Assembly: GCA_932521025.1 (NCBI GenBank)
Contig: OW051469.1
Coordinates: 5,034,398 to 5,098,397, forward strand
Source: Oscheius onirici
Taxonomy: Eukaryota; Nematoda; Chromadorea; Rhabditida; Rhabditidae
Length of the DNA: 64,000 nt
Direction of reading: 5' to 3'
In this document: positions 24,105 through 35,464 of the stretch, in pieces
Numbering within the stretch: the stretch's first letter is position 1
How the letters are laid out: the number at the start of each line of letters is the position of its first letter
Made by a program: the position numbers and the translations under genes
The notes under the pieces: generated by a model
Told to the model about the DNA's origin: nothing
Database searches by the model: none
The model's input: only the letters and a program-made list of their open reading frames with translations

Positions 24105-27100
24105 TCAGCGGGTGTTCTTGGCCAGCTTTGAAAGCAAATCGGCATACTGTGGCGACTGAAGATAACGAACGTAGGGATCGTTTCGTAGAATCTGCTCGAC
24201 GTGCTTGACAGCCTCGTCGAAGATTCCAATGTCCACGTCCTTTTCCTCGACACGACGCTCGATCATTTGACGAACACCGAACGGCAGATAGACCTGAAAT
24301 TTCTGTTAACACTTGTTTGACAAACAATCTTGCCTCATTGGTAGTTCCCTCCGCCAGATAGGTCTGCAGAATGACTCGGGCCATGTTTTGCATGGCTGCC
24401 GACTTGTTTTTTGTACCCCTAAATTCGACGACAGCCTCCCAAAAACGGAGGTTCTCTTCAGCACGGACGCTCTGGAGGAACATACGGAAGTGGTGACGTC
24501 CGACCTGAATTTTGCATTAACATGCCAGACTTAAAAGTTTCTTACATGGTTTCCAAGCATGGCATCGAAACTATGCTGCCAGCGTTCGGCATGTCCACGA
24601 GGAAGAAGCTTCTCCAGATAGTCGAGATAGACCTCCGACCGACGGAATCGTGGAAACTGGTCATTTTCCAGGAGACGACGTACCTCCTTCAAAGCCGGAG
24701 CAAATTCCTCATTGTCGATGACGTCGCAGTCGGCAGCGTCTCGGATTTTCTACAACAAAATTTCGATTGTTTCTCTATTTGTTGCAAACCTTCATGGCTC
24801 CACTGGACAAGTTGATATATTGTCCATAAGTGTCGACAATCTCCCTGGCAAGAGCTCTTTTCTCATCACCAGCTTTCATCTTCTTCAGTTTTTCGACAGC
24901 TTCCAAGAAAGCCAGATTTTCTTCGGCTAGACAAGTGAACAAAAAGTATCGGAACAGTGCTCGTCCTAAGAAATGACCTGTTACCGCAATCCACTAAAAA
25001 AACTACCTTTCTCATCCGAAAGAACGTTGTTGCAACTGCTAGCCGCCCAACTGGCAGCTCGGACATAGTCAACGCCTACAGTATCCGGAAGAGGGGGAGC
25101 TTTACGGTCTTGACGGGACGAAGGGTCGAACATTGACTGAAGTGACATGAGATAGAGACAGGAAAAGAAATAGTCAGTCTACTGGAAAATGGGAGGAGAG
25201 TCTGACCTCCAGACATCATAAGACTGAAAAATCACCTCAGGGACTACTGTACTCGACTGATGTCAAGCACTTTTCCCATAAAGGTCGTTTCAAGTAATGA
25301 ACCCCCGACTACGGTCAATTATCCGGCTACAATTTTCTCGCACAGAAAAGAGCCTCGTTTCCAGTACAAGGAAGAAGGAAAAAACTCACAAATGGTGACG
25401 CGTCCATATTCGGTTTCTTTTTTATCGAATTGTTCTTTTTCGGGATTGCAGGATTTTTGGCTGGAGGTGACGGCGGCACTGCGTACTTGTTCGGCGAGGG
25501 AGTGCGAGTTGGAGCTCGCTTGTCGTCACTCTTCCGACGACCTTCTTTGCTGAAAAAAAAGAAGAGTTTATTGTTCGTCACGATTCGGCCTGTAAGATAG
25601 CTTTTCTTTTTGTATACTTGTCCAAAACATTCCTGACTCTCATTTCAAATGATTTCACAGAACAGTCTTGTAAAGGACGAGCACAACCAATTTCACATTT
25701 TTGTGAATGTTCTCTCTGCAACAGTAAAGAGTTGGAAGTTTGGAAAGAAAAGTTCAGTAGGAAGGAAAAATAATAGATGACTGGAAAAGACACACCCAGT
25801 GAGTCAATTACAAGACGAAAACTGAACTGCTGCAGGTGACTCTTTCCCTTCGGAATGTAAGTGCATAGCCCCGTGGGCGTATCGACTCGAGAGCCGTTAA
25901 CCTACAATTTTTGATAATCGAGGTCTTCGTTTTTCTACTGTCTGGGTATACGGTAGCTTCGTCTGACATGGACCGATTGAGGTACTGACGATTTGACAAA
26001 AAAGGCAAGGTCTCTTGTTCTTTACCTGGGGTACGAAAAGGGAGTTACGAGAATTTGCAAACAATCTTGGAAATCGTTCGGACAGTGTATAATGCCATAA
26101 AAATACATGTATCCAGGAGACAATGCTCTTTCATCCACTTGATCATTCGATCCATTTCAGTACTTACCGCCGTACAGCAAAAAAGTACTCCTGCTGTTCG
26201 TAGAGTGGACTTTTCGTGTTCCAAAAAGTCATTCACCAAAAATTTAACACGAAGGATAGAGGGAGTACTCGTGACGACAAATGTGAACTCTTTTCACAGT
26301 GCGGCGCACTCGCCTTAAAAAGGCCAGAATATTGACAAGAAAAGGTGGTGGAAATTATTTTTTATGGGGAGAACGAGCAGCAGGCCGATCGGATTATTTC
26401 CTCGCCTCAGTTGATACTCTTTGTAGGTAATGAAGTCAGAGGTTATTTTGGAGCACTTGAGGTCATTTGGAAAGGGGAAAACTGTCTTTTTCTTAATCTG
26501 TCTTTCGGTATATGGTACCTAGTGAAGATAGTCTCAATTCCTGTCCAATAGTACGAGAGAAGTTTTCACTGTTTTCAAAAGCCTTGAAATTATCTCCGCC
26601 TGGCAATAACATCAATTTTGCTACAAATACTCTGTTCTCGTGAACCACACACTTTGTCTTCTCACAACCTCAAGAAGGCAGCTGATCTGATAATTGCTCT
26701 GAGCCTATACTGATGATTGCAGTCCAAGTGAAATGACGAAAATAACAAGTTTGATGAATAATCGAGAAGAGAATGTTCACAGACAAAAGGTTAATCAGCT
26801 TTGACGGCAAAGGGAAATGAAATCGCGTAATTTTTGAGAAATTGAACGAAATGAACAGTGATCAATGATGTCAAAAGCTAGACACAGAGAGTGACAGTAC
26901 AGGCAAAATTGACGGTAATGTCTCCCACGCAAGTTTCTTGAGAGCTTGTGACAGTGTTATATAATCGGCTTCAAATGTGTTACAGACAAAGTGTAAGAAA
27001 TTTTGCTTTGGGTTCCGTAACGAATTCCCCATTTGCCCGCCAAATACGGCGTCCCTTTGAATAACCCCGTTGTTCTTGTTGATTGTAGCTTTTCTACTCT

Positions 27101-29829
27101 AATAAATAACTAGAACTCCAAACGTGTTTTCTAAGATATATAGTTCCACAGATCCACAACAACATAACAACATGTTACTTGTTTTTACGCCTACCCAAAA
27201 TCTAGAATTGAAGCTGAATAAAGATAAGTAATGTTTCGGTCAGACAGCCAGGAAAGTTGTTTTGTTTCGGGATCCTGGACTCCTCAATTTGTTACATTTT
27301 AAGCTAATTGCAAGAAAGAACTGGCTACTGTTACAAACAATTTTAAAAGTATGAAAGACCCGAAAGTATGAGAGCTATCAAAGATTGCTGCCCTTCCAGC
27401 TGGCTAATTTTCCTTCGAATTTAATCAGACAACATACTGGTTTCCTGGGGCAACCACCGAGAAAGAGGTACTTACCTCACAGAGAGCTTTTCCATCGAGC
27501 GAGGGGTTGTCTTCGGCATTGGATGAGAGGGGACCTAGAGACTGACTGGATTATGGGGATTAGAGACAGAGGATACTGTAGCTTTTTAGATGCGTGGTGA
27601 AAGAAGAATCACCTCTCGTGGGTGTGGCTGACATTAACGAAGGGTTTTTAAGTAGGAATAGAGGATGAGGAAGTCTGGGACAGAGATAAAAGTAAATACG
27701 TCTTCCAAGAATGAATCAAGTGCATTGTGCAATTATCTAAACAAATGACATTCAATAGAACAGATCAGATCCGGTACATTACTCAACATGAGATTACTTC
27801 AGTACCGAATGAACGACAAGTATCGAAAGTACAAAAAAGAACTGACTTTATAGTACTCACTAAGAATTCCGATGAGGAAGGCGTCTGTTTGAAAAGGAAG
27901 CTATAGAAATGACACGAATGATCGATATTGCAAGTTTTAACTGCAATCCTGAGTTCAATACGAACGGATTTCAACGAAGAAGAAAGTGGTGGATCAGAAA
28001 CTGCTGACTGTCTGGATTTGTAAAATGTCCCCAAGCCTTGCAGTTTTCGAGCGGTCACCTCTCTTTTTACCTTCGACCTTTTTTATAAGTTCTAGAATAA
28101 CGGGTCGTTGATTTGTTACACTTTCAGACTTCACCATGGAACTCAGTTGTTTGAACCGATCGCAATGAATTAAATATCCCCTTTGAATGCCAATTTACAA
28201 CAAAAGCTGAACTTACCTCGGTAGAAGTCCAGAAGAATCTTCGGAACTGTTTTCCGATTGAATTTTGTCGAATTCGACCGAATACTGCTTCTCCGGCGAG
28301 GCCCTATTCGATTTTTTTTTAATTTCGAACTTTAATTTGTTACATGAGCATTTTTCGAGTGGATGAAGAGTCGATCAGTTGAATATTTTGACGGAATAGT
28401 TTTCAGAACCGCCTACTTTTTATCACAATGAGTAATCTTTATCGTCCTCATCCCTTTTCGTTTTTTTTATATTTTCAAAAGGGCAGATCTTCCTCTGTAA
28501 TCTTCAGCGTGACTATTTGTCATTAGTCTAGCCTTCAAAGAACGAGGAAGACTCTGAGTCGGCATTTTTTATAGGTAACAGGAAAAAGGAGATAGCGTCT
28601 GACTATTGTTGGATATGGAACGCAGTGTCTGTTCTACTTGAAACTCACTCAAAACTGGATGTTACTTGCTACTTATATTGAGCCGGTCCTCGGAATTTCT
28701 CCGTGAACAGGTATGTCGATTAAAAGTGAGCTGAACCAGTCAAACTTGTTCGTAAAGTTTTCGTACAATTTTTGTCTATCTGGGCTGTGGTATTTGGATA
28801 CGCAACTGATCGACCCGAGTATTTTCCAACAAAAAATGTTTTTTCTCAAAGTCATAAAAGTTACCTCGAAGCGGAGCCGCGTCCAAAAACAGAGCTCAAT
28901 TTGTTCGACGTGGTTGCTTTTTACACGAATAGTAGCAGCCAAATCAAGTACAGTGTGTGCAGCGGAAGCAGAAAAAGATATCTTGTCTCTCTCTCTTTAT
29001 CAAGCCGTGACGGACAAACAACTCATTAGAGACTGTGTGAGAAACGGGAAGAGAGAGTGAGAGATGAGCACGGACCCGATTTAGACGTCAACTCTCTCCC
29101 TCTTGACGTCACAGTTCCCCCTATTACCGAGAGGATGCGCTGGGTTACCATGGGTGACACGCAGAGATGCTTCAACTCGGGTACCGGGTGTGAAACGGAT
29201 TTCAATGGGGAGCGACAACAAGAGGAATCTTTTGAAACTAGAAGGACGTAGTGAAAGCAATTCAAAACAGAAAAAATGTTATGTTTCCGTAGGTTTACAA
29301 ACAATCGGAGTTACCAGATTGACAGTGATTCTTGTAAAAAACTGAAAAACCTTTTTCAAGATTGAAAGACTAGCAGATTTGTTGATTTTGATCCAAAAAA
29401 CATATCGGCTAAAAGGACGAAATCTTTTTCACAATCAGTTTCAAATTCTCGATCTCCGCTACCAGTTCCCCCAAATTCGAAATTTGTCTCGTTATGTTCA
29501 GTATAAACGAAATGCCACGATCATTTCCCCTTTAAAAGAAAAATATTATTTGCAAGAGAACATATACAGAACATGGTTTTGCTTCAAAGTACGATCATCC
29601 AAAACCGAACCCAGTCGTACGACAAGAAGACAGAAACTTTCCTTGTAACCTGCTTTGCTTCGCAGAAAACAGTCACATGTTTTTATTACTAGAAGAGATG
29701 TTTGAAAACCAACCTTCCAGGCTCTGATCCACTCGAACTTTCCACTATCTCCACATCCGCTTTTTTAGAAGAAGTCGGACCGGGGCTAGGACTAGGAGCT
29801 GGACTGTCCTCAACATAGCGACGGAACAT
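24105..29829 (-). CDS. rgs-3: Regulator of G-protein signalling with two RGS domains
   Basis: A GTPase-activating protein for G-alpha subunits; in C. elegans the two-domain protein RGS-3 acts in sensory neurons, and the symbol is given by architecture. Eight exons (29714-29829, 28217-28303, 25390-25549, 25007-25136, 24790-24965, 24546-24749, 24334-24504, 24105-24293) sum to exactly 411 codons. A Ser/Pro/Lys-rich N-terminus of about 120 residues starts MFRRYVEDSPAPSPSPGP. RGS domain 1 (about 145-270) has GRALFRYFLFTCLAEENLAF; RGS domain 2 (about 280-405) has FRMFLQSVRAEENLRFWEAV and ends near QSPQYADLL. Introns 1 and 2 are about 1.4 and 2.7 kb, unusually long here, and may hold regulatory DNA. 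The last intron (24294-24333) starts with GC. The ATG directly follows TTTCAGA, a likely spliced-leader site. The first two exons are less certain than the other six. Confidence 0.85.
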
Positions 29830-30736
29830 TCTGAAAGTTTGAAATTATACAATTTTTTGAATACTTTTCAAGATAAGCTTCTAGAAAAAGGGAGAAAAAA
29901 GTGCTGAAAACACTTAGATCTGCAGAGCAAAAGATACTAAAAGTGATGCACTTCTCGATATAATTGCACCTGTTTCTTCTCGTTTCCAGGTGGGAAACCA
30001 AACAGAAAAGTTACAAAACAATAGCGTGGTTTTCCTTTCTGACTATGAGAGACGGTTCCGGTTTCTATGGGAGTGAATAAGAGAATGGACTCAATTACAC
30101 GCAAAAATACAATTTATTCGCAAACTTGTTTTTCGAAGAAGGATATACAATGAGCTGGCAGATCAGAAATTAAGATTTGGGAAGAGCTTGTGGCTTTGGT
30201 CAAATCGGTTATCCTAAAAATTGCTAACGGCAAGAATACCTTCTACATTTAGACGTAGAGTTGTTTTACAAAATTGAAAAGTAGAAAACAAAAGTTTCGA
30301 GCCTTTGTTCACAGACACATAGACACAGAAAAATTATTGAGGAAACTATCGGATGAGAAACACAGTGTCGCGATGTAAGAGGGAGAGAAAGGTCGATTCA
30401 AATTGGAGGTTCGCCAGCTCATAGAGACAGAGAGAGGGAGCAGGTGCTGATTAGGCTTGCCTTCAATGAGAGAGACATGAGAGTATATTGCCCTGGGCAA
30501 CATAAACTCGACGTCTGGAGGAAGCAAAAAGGTACAAAAGAGTGTGACCTGACTGGCAGAAATTCTTCGGGAAAATCACTTGGCTGGGAAATGATATTTT
30601 AATTAGGCGTAGCGGGGAATGTGCTCTTGATGAGGGTGGGAGACATATACGTCATGAAAAGGCTTTCATGTTTCTGTCTTTGTATCTTATACAGACTTTA
30701 ACACTTTTTCGACTATTCTTCCTTCTGGAATAGCCC
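29830..30736. other. Upstream region of rgs-3
   Basis: No exons recognised on either strand. It probably holds the rgs-3 promoter and the 3' flank of the small gene at 30737-31002. Confidence 0.4.
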
Positions 30737-31002
30737 TTACTGAACCATTCGTTCACCAGACAGTAGTCTTCCTTGTTTTTTGATGCTACATCTGGGGAAA
30801 ACAAGAGGATACAGGTAGTTCTCATGGTCAGTAGTCTGCAACCTCGACCAGAATTCTCCACTACAGTTGTCTGGTAGCTTCAATGATGAAGAGACCTCGA
30901 GGCGTGAGATGGGTGTGGTAGAACCATCGGGAGATCTCTCGTTGACAGAACAAGGTGAAAGAGACTAGAAGGTTTGGACCAAAGTCCCAATGTTTGGTAG
31001 AA
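30737..31002 (-). CDS. Two terminal exons of an unidentified protein
   Basis: Behind the acceptor CTGTTACAG, exon 30865-31002 has strongly coding-like codons (QREISRWFYHTHLTPRGLFI) and ends at a GTAGTG donor. It joins in phase (CT|A) to exon 30737-30791, which ends GERMVQ and TAA. About 63 residues in all. No in-frame ATG is present, so at least one 5' exon is missing. The first exon starts only about 65 bp after the stop of the Lys-rich gene at 31067-31723 and just past its AATAAA, a spacing typical of nematode operons. Confidence 0.4.
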
Positions 31003-31066
31003 CTGTAACAGAACAAGAACACAAACTAAGAAGAACACTGCCGCTCTAAATCTTTATTATTTTATC

Positions 31067-31723
31067 TTAGTTGCTGGGCGTCTTCCTGGCGCCCTTCTTG
31101 CTCCCTTCCTTCTTCTGGCTTTTGATGTCGGACTCGGCGGCCTTCTTTTCTCCCTTCTTGCTCTTTTCTCTCTTCTTGCTTTCCTCCTCCTCCTTCTTGC
31201 TCTTCTCTCCCTTCTTGCTCTCGTCCTTCCTCTTGCTCCTGGCGCTCTTCTTGCTTTCCTCCTTCTTCTTACTCTTCTGACTGCTGACCTTGCTTGCTTC
31301 CTTCAAGACGACCATCTTGTTTCCCATCATTATCTCGAGGAGTTCCTTTGGCTTCGCGTAGAAGTCCTGCATGCCTGGCCGCCATCCGAAACGTTTGCTG
31401 TGGACGTGCGGGATCTTGGCATAGTCCACTGGCCACTTCACAGTGCGAACCTTCTGGAATTCCGGTACGACTTGTTGGGAGACCAGATTGTCCGACCATT
31501 CGGTCACAAACTGCACCTCAAAGTCTTCCGGCTGCGGTTCATCCCTCCAATCCTGGTACTCGTCGTTGTCCAGTCCGACAGCCAGATCCGAGAAGATCTC
31601 CTCCTCGTTGAGTGGCTAGATGAACTTGATGCGATGGACAAAGTCGGCGTTGCGGAAAAGGATCGGGTTCTCTCCGCTCTGACCCTCTGACCCGCTCTAA
31701 CCCTTAAAGTTGTTTTTGGGCAT
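31067..31723 (-). CDS. Lys/Glu/Ser-rich protein with two in-frame TAG codons
   Basis: ATG at 31723 (MPKNNFKG) opens a frame that runs to TAA at 31067-31069, about 218 codons, interrupted only by TAG at 31697-31699 and at 31616-31618. Codons are strongly coding-like on both sides of each TAG. The middle reads EIFSDLAVGLDNDEYQDW and WPVDYAKIPHVHSKRFGWRP; the last 65 residues are a charged low-complexity tail of KKE, KSK and EES units, as in nucleolar or chromatin proteins. Both TAGs sit where CAG (Gln) is expected: the first is in a repeat whose second copy has CAG. A 30-nt intron (GTTAG...AG) could remove the first; a 24-nt one would be needed for the second. AATAAA follows the stop. Alternatives are a young pseudogene, tiny introns, or readthrough. 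The family is unknown. Confidence 0.5.
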
Positions 31724-31800
31724 GATTAAGGATTCTGTTTAAGATGTGTTCATAATCCATCAGTGTTCGATTTCATTATTCTAGTCTGCTTCATATTCTC

Positions 31801-33604
31801 CTACTTCTTTGCATCTTTCTCTTCCAGATGAACTCCTTTAGTATCCGGCTGGAAAAGGCACGAAACTAGTAGTGCAGTCATGCTCACCAGTGCAATCGCA
31901 CCATATGGAGCCGCTTGAGAAAATTGGGAGAGGTAGACGAGCTAAAACACTGTTTTTTTGAAGAACCCGTACCTGAAGAGCCAAAATGGCTCCAAGTCTG
32001 GCCATCACTGAACAGAACCCGCTTCCGACAGTTCTCAGTTTTGTCGGGAAGACTTCCGGAGCAACGAGATAGCAGGCATCCCAGATTAATTCCTTGAAAG
32101 AAATTCCAATAATGTTCAACGCGATTACTGTAACTGGAAGGTTAATCAGTTCAAATTTTCTTACCAGTCCAGTGTTCCCAGCCCTTTTCTGTGCATTTGT
32201 CTTTGGGGAAGAAGACTAGCATAAAAGTCAAGAGCACAAAGCTTAGAGTCACAACCGACTGTGGGATCTGGTAAAGGTGACGACGATTGAACGAGAGCCA
32301 ACAGGTGTCCACAAAAAAAAGCAACCTGGATATTGTAAGGCAGGGAGGTTAAAACGTACTTACAATTTTGACTGCAAGAGTAGCGAGCCCGGCTACAAAA
32401 TGTGTCACGTAGAAACTGCCAAGAGATCCAGAATTGAGATCACTGCTGTAGGCCGTCAGACTGAAATTCTTGTTCACATTTTAATGGGAGAAACTTTCCT
32501 CGCACAGAACCACAAACTTCCAATGATGACAGTATTTGCTGCTAATCTTCTCTCGGAAAACAAATCCTTAACTGTATAGAATGTTTCGTCTGTCTTTTTC
32601 AAAGAATTTTCTTCTTCTCTTTGTGTTTCTGCCGGTTTCGCGGCCAGCCAAGCTATCCGCGCTTCGGCTCTTCTTGCCTCATCATAGCGTCTTTTGCTCC
32701 GATACCTAAAGTTGTTTTATTAGCCTAATAGGGTTAAAGCTGACCAAACCGGGCTCTCTGGCATCAACAGAACGGCAACCAGTACAGGTAAGAGAAGAAA
32801 GGATGTGCCGATGGTGGCTGATCGCCACCAGCCATAGCCAACACAGTAGAGTGAAGAAGATGCGGGGACACTGAAAAATATGTTTATTTCTCCAATTGAA
32901 ACCTTACAGATCCAAAGATGGTCTTCATGAAGACGCGTTGCTCTGGCAGAATGATTTCGAGCATGTAGGTGTAGAAGACGGCGTAGAGACAGGCCATACT
33001 TGTTCCGATGATGAAACCGCAGAGTACAAACAGTTCCCATGATTGAACGAAACCTCAATGGACACGTGAAAAGACGAAATCAGCAAGAAGTTTCGGATGC
33101 TTCTAGGGGCGTACCGTTTGCTGTAGCAGCCACCGTTCCTGAGACTATTCCAATAAGTGTGATGGGCTTTCTTCCAAAATGATCGGAAAGATGGATATGT
33201 ACAATGGCTCCAATGAAGACTCCGACGAATTGTATTGTTGAAATCTGCTCAATCTTGGTAGAAGTACCTGGGAAACTTACTAAAGCAGCATAGTACGATC
33301 GATCACACAGCATATCGAATTCCTGCACCACGGATCTAAAGGGGATCCGTGAGTTCAATCGTCTTGCAGGATTTCAGTTCTTGGCATTTTTGTTGAACCG
33401 AAAGATGACATGAATCAGTGGTGAAATTGAAGTCAGCGTCGAGACAATGTTGCTCAGGAGGGAGAAGGTAGAATGCCTGGAGATGTATAAACAGAGAGGC
33501 AGAAAACTAACTGCAAAGATCATGTGTCCATTGAAGACCAGAACAACGTGCCACAAAATACAGCATAGATAGTGGAATCTGTTTAAGTGAAGGTTGAATT
33601 CCAT
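31801..33604 (-). CDS. SLC22-type organic ion transporter (two frame breaks)
   Basis: A major-facilitator protein of the organic cation/anion/carnitine type in the plasma membrane. About ten exons between ATG 33604 and TAG 31801-31803. Landmarks: an extracellular Cys-rich loop after TM1 (FYLLPPEQHCLD), VVQEFDMLCDRSYYAAL, the MFS signature LSDHFGRKP, LEIILPEQRVFMKTIFGS, SSDLNSGSLGSFYV, SFNRRHLYQIP and CYLVAPEVFPTKLRTVGSGF. Two positions need one T fewer to keep the frame: a TTT at 33338-33340 (between TDPL and RSVVQEF) and an eight-T run at 32313-32320 (before VDTCWLSFNRR). Both are homopolymers on the coding strand, so sequencing or assembly error is as likely as real inactivation. Several introns are about 31-50 nt. 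Confidence 0.8.
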
Positions 33605-34106
33605 TCCTTTTTTTGCTGTGATGGTAAGTTAGAGAATTTCCAACGACAGAAAGAACGGAACAAGGGACGGTTTGTTCGCTGCCACTTCCAGGTTTATGGA
33701 AATGGGTTCGACTACATAACTTTGAACCAGAAAAACGTTTGACATTTCCATTGTTAACCGTCTTTTTCAACAACAAAAAACAGTTCTGAGTCTGTTTTAG
33801 GCTTAATAACGTCTTTCAGGAACAAACAGCACTCTGCAACTTGTTGCGATATTTTTAACCCTCGCGGTCGACGATCTTCTCCTAGATCAAAATTTTATCA
33901 ATCACCCGCCGCCTACGGCAACTTACATAGTCTGCACATTTCGAGAGTAAGCCATCAGTGAGATTCTCTTAGTTTATCTACTATGATACTGCAAATTACT
34001 TCACGCAATTCTCAAAAAATTACTTTCCTCCGAAAGGCTATGACAAAAGGATAGAAGAACCAGCAATCGCCGTGATCGTAGGGCCATTTCTCTCACTTGT
34101 CTGTTG
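33605..34106. other. Spacer between transporter start and sulfotransferase stop
   Basis: Both flanking genes are on the minus strand, so this holds the transporter promoter and the sulfotransferase 3' flank. No clear core motif seen. Confidence 0.4.
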
Positions 34107-35464
34107 TCAAACCTTTATTGGCGGCTTGAAGCCGAAAATCTTGTAGTCGTACTTGTAGAGTCGCATCAACTTCTCCATATGTTTTGGGCTGTTCTCGATT
34201 TCTGCTCTCAGACTCTCCCTTACAGGATTGTTCTTTGTCGTGTGCTGAGTGTGTTCTTAATTTTTGTTCCCCTTTTCGTTGTGAAGGACGCACTGGAAAT
34301 ACTCTTCCTAATGTGTTCCAGTTTCCTCTCTTCAACTCCGTGAACTCTCAAAATCTCAATTAGCTCCCGGTGCATATGGTCCAACTCGTCTCCTTTCTCT
34401 CCATACCGTACGAAAATAAAGTTTTTGAACTCGTCGAATAGGTCACAGTACCTGAAAGACGTTTATTACTGGTTCCTGCCACGAATATCCACGAAATTAG
34501 AACAAAACGGGACTCCTTACCAGCTCTGCGGAGCCATGTGTTGCGTTTCGTATCCCATAGCGATCATTTTCTCCCTAGCTACTATAATCGTTGGATAATA
34601 CTGGGTCATTTTCAACAATTCAGATGAAAGACCGTCGATGGCACAGAGAACTTTTCCCTTGCAACCAAAGCAGGAGGATCCTTCTCTGAAAAACAGAGTC
34701 GAGACTGCAAGAGCGCTTACTTGACGCATTTGTCCACAAATCCGCTCAAAAATCGCTCAATGGGATCTCGAACAATGAACAAGGTGGTGGTATTGTAGGG
34801 CATTAGCAGCTTCTTCTCGATAGTTGTACCGGGCTCGTTTCGGGCACCACAGAACCTGGAAGAATCTATCTCTGTTATATCTATCAAAACTGACCTCCCC
34901 TCCCATGGTTCCGTTACAATCGATCTCCGATCCTTCACAAAACCTTCAGAATCAAACAAGTAACACATGATGCCTTGCACTATCGTGCACATCGACTTTT
35001 CAACTATACAACCAGAAATTCTGTACGCTGGAGCTATCTGAAGTTGTTTTGTGTTTTTGAATCTAGTATAAGTTACTCTGTACCACGACTTCATTCTCAG
35101 GAAAGGTCGGGCTTCAGACAATTGAACGGGAAGAGCTAAAACTAGGTTCTGTTAATCTATTTGAAGATCTTGAAAGGCTCGTTTCAGAACTCAAAGAACT
35201 TACTAATGGCAATTTTCTGCACGTCTTTCACCCTTTTCCGAACGATATTGGTGTAGTTGTACAAAACATTATGTGGAATCCTAGTTCTGCTCAAATGGTT
35301 TGTTTCCACGACTGTTGGATTCGGTGAATTGAAGTTTCCAAATAGAAACAATGAGCTCAGAACAACTGTTACCAGAATCTGTGAAGTGATCTTTGTAGAA
35401 AGATAGAATAGACAGTTACTAATATTCGTCGTGCACCAGTTCGTATTTTGTAATATGCTTGCAT
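34107..35464 (-). CDS. Golgi-type carbohydrate sulfotransferase (Sulfotransfer_2 family)
   Basis: Expected to move sulfate from PAPS to a glycan in the Golgi lumen. Exons include 35420-35464 and 35204-35378 and run to TGA at 34107. The first exon (MQAYYKIRTGARRIL) is a short basic cytoplasmic tail; the second begins with the signal anchor ILVTVVLSSLFLFGNF, giving type II topology. The lumenal domain has IAPAYRISGCIVEKSMCTI (5'-phosphosulfate-binding region), IVRDPIERFLSGFVDKC (3'-phosphate-binding region), a Cys-x2-Cys pair (CFGCKGKVLC) and the family's ending YKYDYKIFGF. The last junction needs a 47-nt intron (AGGAAGA|GTATTT to TTAAG|AACAC) to reach the family-like C-terminus. Nematodes carry many expanded members, so the substrate cannot be named. 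Confidence 0.85.

Noticed and set aside
27783-28058. Extra rgs-3 exon candidates (near 28055 and 27490-27560, minus)
   Set aside because: They look somewhat coding but break the phase; the exon ending at 28217 joins exon 25549 directly (AG|C) and the total is then exactly 411 codons.
31071-31280. A 69-codon Leu/Phe/Ser-rich plus-strand ORF that looks like a membrane protein
   Set aside because: It is the antisense shadow of the Lys/Glu/Ser-rich tail of the minus-strand gene; TTC/CTT codons opposite GAA/AAG produce fake hydrophobic runs.
33080-33358. Long minus-strand ORF read straight through SYYAALVSFPG...
   Set aside because: It reads through a 36-nt intron of the SLC22-type gene; removing it restores the family spacing between the Cys and the G-x3-G of the next helix. 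The apparent start is a TTG, not an ATG.
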